A DNA stretch of 64,000 bases. Source: Sphingobacteriales bacterium (GTDB lineage: Bacteria; Bacteroidota; Bacteroidia; Chitinophagales; Chitinophagaceae). A program made the translations under genes and the position numbers. The stretch's first letter is position 1, and every line of letters begins with the position of its first letter. The stretch covers positions 34,450-98,449 of the forward strand of contig JACQDV010000066.1 in assembly GCA_016200915.1 (NCBI GenBank), in the 5' to 3' direction. This document shows, in pieces, positions 43,615-51,547 of the stretch. Below the pieces are notes generated by a model. That model made no database searches. It saw nothing but the letters and a program-made list of their open reading frames with translations, and had not been told where the DNA came from.

Positions 43615-43963
43615 ACGGGAAACAGCTCTTTTGCTGGAAGATATACTGGAAGCCTCCCGAAAAATACTCACCTACACCGGGGGTATGGAATATGATAATT
43701 TTATTGCTGATGAAAAAACAATAGATGCGGTAGTTAGAAACTTTGAAATAATAGGAGAAGCGGCCAATCGTATACCAGAGGCATTTAAATTACTTCATCC
43801 CGAAATTGAATGGCGGGGTATTATAGGTTTTCGTAACCGGATAATACATGAGTACTTTGGTATTGATTATGCCATACTATGGAAAATAAAACAAGAGAAT
43901 ATACCAACGCTGCATGATTTTATAGAGCAGGCGCTAAAAGAACTTGATAACAATGGTAATTAG
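43607..43963 (+). CDS. hepT: HepT-type toxin
   Basis: This 118-residue protein carries the HepT signature R76-x4-H81-x-Y83 (RNRIIHEY) typical of the HEPN RNase toxin of type VII toxin-antitoxin systems, including the target Tyr for AMPylation. It also has the helical HEPN core (IDAVVRNFEIIGEAANRI). It probably cuts RNA when freed of MntA. Start overlaps mntA by 8 bp. The pair is bracketed by two copies of the MFS gene tail. Confidence 0.92.
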   Translation: MSERETALLLEDILEASRKILTYTGGMEYDNFIADEKTIDAVVRNFEIIGEAANRIPEAFKLLHPEIEWRGIIGFRNRIIHEYFGIDYAILWKIKQENIPTLHDFIEQALKELDNNGN

Positions 43964-43999
43964 TGGTGTTTACTTTTTTATTTTACTGCTATTTGCAAA

Positions 44000-44029
44000 A
44001 TAAAAAAGGCTCCAATTAAGGAGCCTTCT
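44000..44029. terminator. Terminator between hepT and the MFS gene
   Basis: AAGGCTCC (44006-44013) pairs with GGAGCCTT (44020-44027) with A- and T-rich flanks; it can serve both convergent genes. Identical in 30 bp to 42796-42825. Confidence 0.75.
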
Positions 44030-44031
44030 CT

Positions 44032-44101
44032 GTGTTTATCATAAGGAGCAATTATTTAATCATTCTTTATTTTATTACTCATGACTACAATGCCTAATCC
44101 C
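44032..44101. repeat. MFS gene 3' end, right (intact) copy of the repeat
   Basis: Includes the last 46 bp of the MFS gene and 24 bp downstream. It matches 43199-43264 and brackets the mntA-hepT pair. Confidence 0.85.
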
Positions 44102-45207
44102 AATAAAGCAATCACTGCAAATGAACCACGCAGGTTAATAGCCTGTGCAATGAACCCGATGATGGGAGGGCCTGATAAAAATCCCAAAAAAGAAACGGAG
44201 GATACGGCAGCCAGCGCCAGCCCGGGGCTCATGGTTGTTGATTTTCCGGCAAGGCTATATATAAACGGCACTACGGAGGATACACCCAAACCCACTAATA
44301 AAAATCCAATAGTACTGGTAAGCACATAAGGAAAAAGGGTGGAGAGTACCAGCCCGGCAGTGATGAGTGCACCGCTGAACTTTAAAATATTTTTCATACC
44401 AAATTTAGTAGCGAGACCATCGGCTAAAAAACGTCCGCCGGCCATAGCAGCAGTAAAGGCTACATAACCAATGGTAACAACAGCTTTAGGGGCAGCTACA
44501 ATATTTTTAAAATATACACCACTCCAGTCGGCCATAGCACCTTCGGCCATCATACTGCAAAAGGCAATTAATCCGAGGATTAAAATATAACGGTCGGGCT
44601 TTACGAAGAGTGGTGCGGCCTCTGCACTGGCATCATCCTTCACTACCGTGTATTTATAAAATACCAGTACGAGCAGCAAGGTGAGTATCCAGATAATAGT
44701 AAAATGCCAGAAGGGAACCACACCGGCTGTTACTAAAAATGAACCGATAGCTGCACCGCTAAATCCTGCCAGGCTCCACAGTCCGTGAAAGGAAGCCATG
44801 ATAGAACGGCCATAAAATTTTTCTACCGCTACGGCCTGTGTGTTCATGGCAATATTGATGAGGTTGCCTAATAATCCAAAAAGGAAAAGGGTAAAAGATA
44901 ACTGCAGCACACTATCTGCCAAACCAAGGAACACTAACACTGCAGGATAAAATAGTGCGGCTGTTAATAACATGCGGCGGCTTCCATATTTGGTAATCAG
45001 CCAACCGGAGATTGGTAAGCTTAACATTAAGCCTACGGGTAATGATAATAATACCGCACCCAAACCAGCATCACTTAACTGCAGTTTTTCTTTGATATCG
45101 GGGATGCGGCTTGCCCAGGTGGCAAAGCTGATACCGGCAATAAAAAAGAAACCACTCACCGCAATGCGGTAAAGACGGTTATTGCTTATTTGAAAACTTA
45201 GATTCAT
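44056..45207 (-). CDS. MFS transporter (YbjJ/FucP-like)
   Basis: This 383-residue protein has about 12 spans and MFS motif A (GWLITKYGSRRMLL) with a further copy (GGRFLADGLATKFGMK). It begins LYRIAVSGFFFIAGISFATWASRIPDIKEK, a feature of the YbjJ-like group. These are inner-membrane secondary transporters whose substrates are poorly defined. The last 14 residues are duplicated at 43199-43264. Its 3' end converges on hepT, with a terminator between. Confidence 0.85.
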   Translation of the reverse strand: MNLSFQISNNRLYRIAVSGFFFIAGISFATWASRIPDIKEKLQLSDAGLGAVLLSLPVGLMLSLPISGWLITKYGSRRMLLTAALFYPAVLVFLGLADSVLQLSFTLFLFGLLGNLINIAMNTQAVAVEKFYGRSIMASFHGLWSLAGFSGAAIGSFLVTAGVVPFWHFTIIWILTLLLVLVFYKYTVVKDDASAEAAPLFVKPDRYILILGLIAFCSMMAEGAMADWSGVYFKNIVAAPKAVVTIGYVAFTAAMAGGRFLADGLATKFGMKNILKFSGALITAGLVLSTLFPYVLTSTIGFLLVGLGVSSVVPFIYSLAGKSTTMSPGLALAAVSSVSFLGFLSGPPIIGFIAQAINLRGSFAVIALLGLGIVVMSNKIKND

Positions 45208-45238
45208 AGTTTAATTTAATTTGACAATGTGATAATTC

Positions 45239-45314
45239 GACAATTAGCCAATGAGGTAATGAAGGATGGTGTTTCATTTTCAAATTGTCAAATTGGCTAA
45301 TTGTCAAATTGGCT
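45239..45314. repeat. Inverted and tandem repeat between MFS and the MGS-like gene
   Basis: GACAATTAGCCAAT (45239-45252) is inverted perfectly at 45292-45305. In addition the 16-bp unit AATTGTCAAATTGGCT is repeated twice in tandem (45283-45298 and 45299-45314). It forms a hairpin-like element in the gap just downstream of the MGS-like gene stop. Confidence 0.7.
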
Positions 45315-45767
45315 TTATCCAATTCCTTTTAGGGTGGCGATTTCTTTGTCTAACACAATAGTTGTTTCATCATGTGCCAGACTTTGTAATACCACATCGG
45401 CCGTGGAACGGTTAAAGGCGATGATGATATTTTGTTCGGCCACTTTATTTAACAGTGCCTGGAATTTTTCGGCAGATACTGTTTGTTCATTAATGCTGGG
45501 GAAGAAGATGAGGATATCAATTTCTTTTGCATCCAGCATTTTCTCCAGCTCAGCAATACCACCGGTGCCGATGGGTGATAGTTTTATCACGGGTGTTAAT
45601 AATACACCCTGCAGAATATCTGCACTGGTGCCCGGTGCCACTATTAACTGTTGTTCCAGTATTTTTTTATTGGCATATGACCATTCGATCAGCTCCGTTT
45701 TCTGTGTGTCGTTCGCTGCAATAGCGATGGTTAATTTCCTTTCCATGTTCATTGTTTCTGTTGACAT
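45315..45767 (-). CDS. Methylglyoxal synthase-like protein lacking catalytic residues
   Basis: This 150-residue protein aligns along most of MgsA: IAIAANDTQKTELIEWSYAN, LIVAPGTSADIL, IKLSPIGTGGIAELEKM, IDILIFFPSINEQ, FNRSTADVVLQSL. The enzyme needs an Asp in the GGD motif (here GGI), an Asp and His in the FFWDP...PHD region (here FFPSINEQ), and a His before Asp near the N-terminus (here Asn-Asp). All of these are replaced. The phosphate-binding TGTTG-like loop is also altered (PGTSA). It is therefore probably a pseudoenzyme keeping the MgsA fold, perhaps a ligand or phosphate sensor. It is downstream of a MocA-like fragment and a DeoR regulator on the same strand. Confidence 0.7.
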   Translation of the reverse strand: MSTETMNMERKLTIAIAANDTQKTELIEWSYANKKILEQQLIVAPGTSADILQGVLLTPVIKLSPIGTGGIAELEKMLDAKEIDILIFFPSINEQTVSAEKFQALLNKVAEQNIIIAFNRSTADVVLQSLAHDETTIVLDKEIATLKGIG

Positions 45768-45914
45768 AGGTTTTGTTTTTTATGGGTTATAAAATAAAAA
45801 CACCTCTGGTGAGCCTTGTGGTTATCCTTCGGCAAGCTTCCCGACTTTGCCGGGACAAGCACGATGACAAATCACAAAGCACACTATTAGTTACTTATAG
45901 CAATTGATAATTGA

Positions 45915-46208
45915 TCAGATGATGCGTACGTGTTTGCCGCTTTGCATTACCTGTCGTATCAGGTCTTTATCATTTTCCTGCGGATCGGCTACCAGCACAA
46001 CGTCAATGGTATCGTCCTGTATGATAGATGCAGAATCGTTTACTAATTCTGCCTGGGGGTAGTATTGTTGAGTAGCGGCAACACTGGCTTTGTTTTTAAG
46101 CAGGAGCTTCTTTAAAAGAAGTCCGTTAGTGTTTCCGATACGGTCTTTAATGGAGGTTTCCTCTTTTATACCGCATTCAATAACCCCTGCACTTTTTACA
46201 TTACTCAT
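45915..46208 (-). CDS. MocA/Gfo-Idh-like Rossmann fragment
   Basis: This 97-residue protein resembles only the middle of the N-terminal Rossmann domain of Gfo/Idh/MocA oxidoreductases: NKASVAATQQYYPQAELVNDSASII, DTIDVVLVADPQENDKDLIRQVMQSGKHV. It lacks the GxGxxG start and the EKP catalytic region. It could be a small evolved ligand-binding protein or a remnant. It lies between the DeoR gene (41 bp upstream) and the MGS-like gene, all minus strand, so an operon is likely. Confidence 0.55.
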   Translation of the reverse strand: MSNVKSAGVIECGIKEETSIKDRIGNTNGLLLKKLLLKNKASVAATQQYYPQAELVNDSASIIQDDTIDVVLVADPQENDKDLIRQVMQSGKHVRII

Positions 46209-46249
46209 ATTCCGGTATTTAAAAATTAAAAAATCTCTTTAGCAGTAGT

Positions 46250-46996
46250 TTATATTACCTGTATGCCTGCCTCTTTATAAGGCTGCAGCAAACCGAGACC
46301 GGGAGAAGGAGTAACCAAACCGGTTAATGCAGTGATCGGGCATATGTGAAATGCTTCGGCTGTATTTAATTTTTCAGCAGTAGCCAACGCCACTACCTGT
46401 GCCGAAGATTCGATCATTGCTTTTTTTACAGCAGCTTCTTCGTAATGGTGTCCGGTTAATCCAAGCTCCAGGTGAATACTGCATACACCAAGGAAACAAA
46501 TATCAGACCGGGTGTTTTTATAAAAATTGATCGTATCATGTCCCGAAGTGATAAATGACTCACGGAATAAACGTCCACCTGCAAATAATACTTCCACATC
46601 CGAACGATCATCCAGTACATTGGCCACCGGGAAACTATTAGTGATCACCGTTAAATTAAGATCTTTCGGAAGCATGCTGGCTACTGCCATAGTGGACGTA
46701 CCACCGTCGAGTATCAGTACACTTCCTCTTTTTACCAGTTTGATAGCTTTTTTGGCCATCTCCTGTTTTTGCCTGCCTGCATAATTCATCCGGTCTTTAA
46801 TATCCATTGGTCCGGGTGCATGCGGTAAAGCTCCTCCTCTTACTTCTTTCAGCAGTTTGCGCACAGACATTTCTTTTATATCTCTGCGGATAGTGTCTTC
46901 CGAAACGCTGAGTTCTTTGCTCAGGGCGGATAAGGAAACACGTTGGTCTTTTTGTAACCATTTTAGTATTTGTTCCTGCCGTTCGCCTTTGTACAT
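46250..46996 (-). CDS. DeoR/GlpR-family transcriptional regulator
   Basis: This 248-residue protein has an N-terminal winged helix-turn-helix (VSLSALSKELSVSEDTIRRDIKEM at about 20-45) and the C-terminal DeoR sensor domain (DRMNYAGRQKQEMAKKAI, LDGGTSTMAVASML, ITNSFPVANVL, FAGGRLFRESFITSG, LGVCSI). DeoR repressors respond to sugar-phosphates. The ATG at 46996 is preferred over an upstream in-frame TTG at 47008. It is the first gene of a short set with the MocA-like fragment and the MGS-like protein; a sugar-phosphate-linked regulon is a reasonable inference. Confidence 0.85.
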   Translation of the reverse strand: MYKGERQEQILKWLQKDQRVSLSALSKELSVSEDTIRRDIKEMSVRKLLKEVRGGALPHAPGPMDIKDRMNYAGRQKQEMAKKAIKLVKRGSVLILDGGTSTMAVASMLPKDLNLTVITNSFPVANVLDDRSDVEVLFAGGRLFRESFITSGHDTINFYKNTRSDICFLGVCSIHLELGLTGHHYEEAAVKKAMIESSAQVVALATAEKLNTAEAFHICPITALTGLVTPSPGLGLLQPYKEAGIQVI

Positions 46997-47199
46997 ATTG
47001 CTGAGCAATTAGGGTGCAAACTTATGCAATATTTACGGTTTATCCGCAACAGTTTGCAATTTAAATCAGATGTTTTGCAGGTCTAACATAAAATATGTAA
47101 TGATAATAAGCAACTTACGTTTTATTAATAGGGGTAATTTTTGCACAAATTAATAAAGAGTTAACATGGAAAAATGAGAGGTTTATTGAGAAAAGGGGA

Positions 47200-47747
47200 T
47201 TATTCTCTTTCATCTTTCCGCCGGAATCCTATCCTGCTGCGGGGAGGAACGGGTGGGTTTAGCAGTTGTTTGAGATATTTAAAAATGAGGATGATACTTT
47301 CATCGTGTTCGTTGAGTTTCTTTTCTATCTTTTCCAGTTGGAGTAAAATGTCTTTATGGGTGAGCATTAACTGCCTCATTTTGGTAAACACCCTTATGAT
47401 TTGAATATTAACATGGATGGCGGTTTCGCTGTGCAGCACCGAAGATAGCATGGCGACACCTTGTTCGGTAAAAACAAAAGGTCTTTTTAGGGTGCCACCC
47501 CGATTGCTTTTGTTTGATATTGCAATCTGCAATATCAAATCTTTGAACTCTTCATCGGAAAGCTGAAACATAAAATCTTCGGGAAATCTTTCAATATTTC
47601 TTTTGACACAAGATTAAGATTACCTGTAGTTACCCCGTAAAGTTGAGCAAGGTCTTTATCAAGCCTTACTTTTTGTCCTCTGATGAAATAAATTTTACTC
47701 ATCACGAGTTCATCGGAGAGAATTAATGACTGGTTTGCTTTGGTCAT
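47200..47747 (-). pseudogene. ORF6N-domain protein, frameshifted
   Basis: Two overlapping minus-strand frames form one ORF6N-domain protein: 47535-47747 gives SDELVMSKIYFIRGQKVRLDKDLAQLYGV and 47200-47571 gives FMFQLSDEEFKDL, FVFTEQGVAMLSSVLHS and a coiled tail. Around 47605-47612 the DNA reads CTTGTGTCAAAAG where the conserved sequence would need one extra base (as in CTTGCTGTCAAAAG); this would restore AVKRNIERFPEDFMFQL. So a one-base deletion breaks the gene, unless it is a sequencing error. ORF6N domains occur in phage and accessory DNA-binding proteins. It lies between the DeoR region and vsr. Confidence 0.8.
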
Positions 47748-47780
47748 ACTCTAAGGAATAATGTGAAAGAGAAAATGAAT

Positions 47781-48191
47781 TTACAATTTTTTTAAAAGCG
47801 ATTCCAGTGTCTTTGCTAATTTGTCTTTCTTCAGTTTACATCCCCAGATGGTGATTACTTTCCATCCTTGTTTTCTTACTGCTTTAATGGCTTTATCATC
47901 GTTGGCTTTGTTGGTAGTTATTTTATTAGTCCACCATTGCGTTCTTGTTTTGGGAACAACAAAGTATTTACAGTTAGCATGACCATGCCAGAAACAACCA
48001 TGAATAAAGATGACCGTTTTGTATTTGTTTAAAACAATATCGGGTTTGCCGGATAATTTTTTATGATGGAGTGAATAACGAAAGCCCTGTGCATGCAAAA
48101 ACTTTCGTACCAGCATTTCGGGTTTGGTATTGCTGCTGCGTATCTGCGACATATTATAGCTGCGGGTAGCTTTATCGTGTACATCAGCCAT
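47781..48191 (-). CDS. vsr: Very short patch repair endonuclease Vsr
   Basis: The ATG at 48191 gives 136 residues beginning MADVHDKATRSYNMSQIRSSNTKPE, the classical Vsr start. Key parts are KPDIVLNKYKTVIFIHGCFWHGH (metal-binding D and H, ExK-like core) and WWTNKITTNKANDDKAI. Vsr nicks DNA at T:G mismatches formed by deamination of 5-methylcytosine in Dcm-type sites. No Dcm-like cytosine methyltransferase gene is in this window, so the partner lies elsewhere or is lost. A longer upstream start at 48263 adds unconserved residues. Confidence 0.9.
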   Translation of the reverse strand: MADVHDKATRSYNMSQIRSSNTKPEMLVRKFLHAQGFRYSLHHKKLSGKPDIVLNKYKTVIFIHGCFWHGHANCKYFVVPKTRTQWWTNKITTNKANDDKAIKAVRKQGWKVITIWGCKLKKDKLAKTLESLLKKL

Positions 48192-48300
48192 GTAATAAAG
48201 GTAGTGTTGTTTAAAACAAATTTGCAGAAGTCTGTATAGCAATAAAAACATGATTTTATCCAATCAAATTACTGACTAAATAAAACTGTATTTTCATTGT

Positions 48301-49167
48301 ATGATCATACTTAAAAATGAAACACTTACCGCTACCATTGCTACCAAAGGTGCCGAATTACAGCAACTCATCAACCGGCAAACCGGCATTAATTATCTAT
48401 GGAGCGGAAATGCAGCTTACTGGAGCAAGTATAGTCCGGTGTTGTTTCCCATAGTAGGTGGTTTAAAAAATGATACTTACCAGTACAAAGGACAATCATA
48501 CCAATTGCCCCGTCATGGTTTTGCGAGAGAGAAAGAATTTATTGCACAACAACTAAACGATTCCGAAGCAGTGTTTACGCTGCGGGAAGACGAACAAACA
48601 AAAAAAGTATATCCTTTCTCATTTGTATTAAAACTGCGTTACCAGTTAAGGGACGGTACCCTGTATTGTACTTACGAAGTTTATAATCCTGCTGAGGAGG
48701 TGCTACTGTTTTCAATAGGTGGCCACCCGGCATTTGCTGTGCCGCTGGTGAATGAGCTAACTTACACTGATTATTATCTTGCATTTAATAAAGCTGAGGA
48801 ACTGAACCGCTGGAAAATCATTGACAGCTTAATTGCCACAACAGCGGAACCCGTTGTGACACAAAACAACCGTCTTGTCCTTCATCCGTCTTTATTTTAT
48901 GAAGATGCTATTGTGCTGAAACAATTAAAGAGTAATTGCATTACGCTGGTCAGTGATAAAAATAAGCATGGGCTTAGTTTTTATTTTGATGATTTCCCGT
49001 TTTTTGGTATCTGGGCAGCTAAAGATGCACCTTTTGTTTGTCTTGAGCCATGGTGTGGTATTGGAGATAGTATAAATCATAACCAGCAGTTACCCGATAA
49101 AGAAGGGATTAATAAGTTGGCCCCGGGAGAAAGTTTTAGCAGGACATGGAGTGTTGCCTGTTTTTAA
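48301..49167 (+). CDS. Aldose 1-epimerase family protein
   Basis: This 288-residue protein has the LacX/aldose 1-epimerase-like pattern: TIATKGAELQQLINRQTGINYLWSG, FPIVGGLKNDTY, LPRHGFAREKEF with the likely catalytic His, SIGGHPAFAVP with the second His, and CLEPWCGIGDS with the catalytic Glu. It interconverts alpha and beta anomers of a sugar or sugar phosphate. No signal peptide, cytoplasmic. It is divergent from vsr; not obviously in an operon. Confidence 0.85.
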   Translation: MIILKNETLTATIATKGAELQQLINRQTGINYLWSGNAAYWSKYSPVLFPIVGGLKNDTYQYKGQSYQLPRHGFAREKEFIAQQLNDSEAVFTLREDEQTKKVYPFSFVLKLRYQLRDGTLYCTYEVYNPAEEVLLFSIGGHPAFAVPLVNELTYTDYYLAFNKAEELNRWKIIDSLIATTAEPVVTQNNRLVLHPSLFYEDAIVLKQLKSNCITLVSDKNKHGLSFYFDDFPFFGIWAAKDAPFVCLEPWCGIGDSINHNQQLPDKEGINKLAPGESFSRTWSVACF

Positions 49168-49227
49168 TATAACTGGTGCCAGTATCCTCAGCTATGCTTA
49201 AAATTTTTATATTTACAAAAAAGGGAA

Positions 49228-49527
49228 ATGAAATATTGCTATGCATTGCTGCTGGTACTTGCACTGGGCATCGCTTGCAAACCAAAACCATTAACCGGTA
49301 AAGAACTTGAAGATAAACTGAAAACAACGATGACGGATTATCTTCATAAAAGCATGAAACCCGGAACGGAAGTGGAGATAAAGGATATGACTTATTATCC
49401 CGACAACATTAAAAATGTTTACCTGTGCGAGTTTAATGTAAGGGTGAAATATCAGCAGTCAGATACAACCGGTAAAATGTCAGCGGCAATATCAACCGAT
49501 TTTAAAACGGTTAACAGGACCAGGTAA
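49228..49527 (+). CDS. Small lipoprotein
   Basis: This 99-residue protein has a signal peptide ending in a lipobox (ALGIAC, C17) and a short mature part with KELEDKLKTTMTDYLHKSM and KDMTYYPDNIKNVYLCEFNVRVKYQQ. No family recognised. It is envelope-anchored. It lies 60 bp after the epimerase gene on the same strand. Confidence 0.6.
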   Translation: MKYCYALLLVLALGIACKPKPLTGKELEDKLKTTMTDYLHKSMKPGTEVEIKDMTYYPDNIKNVYLCEFNVRVKYQQSDTTGKMSAAISTDFKTVNRTR

Positions 49528-49601
49528 TATTGTTGTTCAATAATATTTCAACAACTTCAACAGATTTGCTGACTTTGTCTGCACAGGAGAGCGCAGTTAT
49601 T

Positions 49602-49638
49602 AAAAACTCTTCCTGCCCGTAGTGCTGGCAGGAAGAGT
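49602..49638 (-). terminator. Terminator of the 49698-50393 barrel gene
   Basis: ACTCTTCCTGCC (49606-49617) pairs perfectly with GGCAGGAAGAGT (49627-49638) around a 9-nt loop; minus-strand T run at 49605-49602. Confidence 0.75.
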
Positions 49639-49697
49639 GAATGGTAAAGTTTATTCCCCGTCTAAAAATTACTAGAATTTAAAAACAATACCGGCTG

Positions 49698-50393
49698 TTA
49701 TATTACCACAGCCATATTTTGTTTACCTTTTTCAGAAATGGTTTCATTATCAACCGTTGCACTTAAAGTAAACCTGGGTTGCATATACATATAATCGCCC
49801 CCAACCATCAGGTGTAACTGGTCATTGAGCCTGAACTGGAAATTAGCACCACCACGAAACAGGGGTGCCGTTGTCCAGTCTTCAGCAATTTCAAACTGGT
49901 CAACCACTTTAATGCGGGGTGAGTTTACGTAAGCCACACCACCCATTACATTAAAATTAAGAGATACGTTTCCGGATAATTTTTCGGTAAGCATCGGTCC
50001 GGCACTGATGCCATACCATTGCCAGTGATTAAGACTCATGCTGCTGAGTGTACCGGCAGGAACGTCTAAATACTTTTCCATTTCGCTTTTGATGGCTTTA
50101 TTTTTCAGCCCATGGTTATTGTAAAACAGGGCGGCGCTGATGCCAAAGCTCTTATCTATTTTATAGCCATAAAGCACATCGATGGTAAAGCCGGTTTTGG
50201 CAAATCCCGAACCCTTATCAGCAATAATAAAATTGCTTTGCCCGATAGTAGAACCACCAAACTCGCCAACAGGGATAGAAGGGCCTGCACGTAAGGCTAA
50301 AAAATGACGGGCTTCTTTTTTAACCTCCGCTTTCTGAGCCATTATGGCACCACTAACCAGCAATGCCATCATCAACACGAGAAGCTTTTTCAT
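49698..50393 (-). CDS. Outer-membrane beta-barrel protein, frameshifted near the C-terminus
   Basis: The ATG at 50393 gives a signal peptide (KKLLVLMMALLVSGAIMAQ) and a barrel of about 210 residues with LALRAGPSIPVGEFGG and WQWYGISAGPML strands. The present stop at 49698 gives a C-terminus ENIMAVVI-like (KQNMAVVI) without the expected terminal Phe. One base more in the A run at 49722-49725 would instead give KYGCGNITAGIVFKF and end at 49672, a proper barrel-terminal strand. This points to a one-base deletion or sequencing error. Otherwise it is a typical porin-like protein of unknown ligand. Confidence 0.7.
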   Translation of the reverse strand: MKKLLVLMMALLVSGAIMAQKAEVKKEARHFLALRAGPSIPVGEFGGSTIGQSNFIIADKGSGFAKTGFTIDVLYGYKIDKSFGISAALFYNNHGLKNKAIKSEMEKYLDVPAGTLSSMSLNHWQWYGISAGPMLTEKLSGNVSLNFNVMGGVAYVNSPRIKVVDQFEIAEDWTTAPLFRGGANFQFRLNDQLHLMVGGDYMYMQPRFTLSATVDNETISEKGKQNMAVVI

Positions 50394-50588
50394 AACTGTA
50401 GTTTTGAAATGATCGGTCGCACTTTTCATTTTCACTAAAACAATGTAATGAACATACACAGTCATTGTCAATGATGTTGGTATTGGTTTTAAATGATGGC
50501 AGTCACTCACCCACCCCGCTTGTTAATAAAGGATATGCAGCGCTTATTTGCCGGATTTATTTTTATTTTTATCGTTGAACCCGGACAG

Positions 50589-51515
50589 ATGATGAAACGC
50601 CTGCTTTATTTACTATTATCTGCTTTGTTTACTGTATGTGTTATACAATGTAAAAAAGAATATAGTTATGAAAGAGCTGCCGGTACTTTAAAAGACAGCC
50701 TGCAACTTTGCCGCCCGGTGGAAATTGCGGGTCATTACCAATCAGGAGTCTCCGTTAATGGTTCTGGTAATTATGTTACTGTAACAGTGAATGTTACTAA
50801 AACAGGAGATTTTCATATAGCTACTGATACGGTTAATGGAGTTTATTTTACTGCTTCCGGCAAGTTTGGCAACCTGGGTTTACAGCAAGTAAAACTAAAA
50901 GCCAGCGGAACCCCACTTGAAGATCAGTTGAGTTTATTTACCTGTGTGTTTGACACCAGTATATGTTCATTTAGTATAAATATTAATAAGGATGTAACAA
51001 CTACTCCGCCACCAGTTTCGCATACGATACCATTAAATACCTGGCGTTTTTGGGATAGTACCGATCATTCTTTTCATCATGGACCCGTTGATTTGACAAG
51101 TACCTGGTTTCAAAAACAACCAGATGGTACCAATTATTTACTAATTCTTGGATGGAACAGCAACGGTACCGGATTTAATAAAGACACCGTGTTTATGATT
51201 GAACTTTTCCCTTCAATCCTTCAAATTGATACCGGTGTTGTTTCCATTGCGGATGGTGTGGGTAATGATAATAGTTTTAATTATGCCAATAATACTGTAT
51301 TACCACAGGCACCACAGTTTTCATATTTCTATTTTTACCATGCTACCAAAAATAAAAATCCTGAGTTTTATTTTCACCTTATTTCTTATGATACGGCCAC
51401 TAAAAAATTAAAAGGCGAATTTCGTGGCTCTGCTCAACGGAGAAAAGGATATTCAGATAATCCAGGGAATATACATTCTATTTACGGGCAGTTTTATTTT
51501 CAATTTCCTAATTGA
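50589..51515 (+). CDS. Lipoprotein of unknown function
   Basis: This 308-residue protein begins MMKRLLYLLLSALFTVCVIQC with lipobox C21 (VIQC). The mature part has a repetitive beta-rich N-terminal region (VTVTVNVTKTGDFHIATDTVNGVYFTASGKF), a PPP linker near residue 150, and a second domain with DLTSTWFQKQPDG and IYGQFYFQFPN. No family is recognised. The upstream in-frame starts add a non-signal sequence, so this start is preferred. It converges with the paralogue gene at 51586. Confidence 0.6.
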   Translation: MMKRLLYLLLSALFTVCVIQCKKEYSYERAAGTLKDSLQLCRPVEIAGHYQSGVSVNGSGNYVTVTVNVTKTGDFHIATDTVNGVYFTASGKFGNLGLQQVKLKASGTPLEDQLSLFTCVFDTSICSFSININKDVTTTPPPVSHTIPLNTWRFWDSTDHSFHHGPVDLTSTWFQKQPDGTNYLLILGWNSNGTGFNKDTVFMIELFPSILQIDTGVVSIADGVGNDNSFNYANNTVLPQAPQFSYFYFYHATKNKNPEFYFHLISYDTATKKLKGEFRGSAQRRKGYSDNPGNIHSIYGQFYFQFPN

Positions 51516-51547
51516 ATACTGTTCACTGTATCAACTTTTGATTTATG

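Noticed and set aside
48575..48784. 69-residue minus-strand frame in the epimerase gene
   Set aside because: Shadow of the epimerase coding strand; no independent signals.
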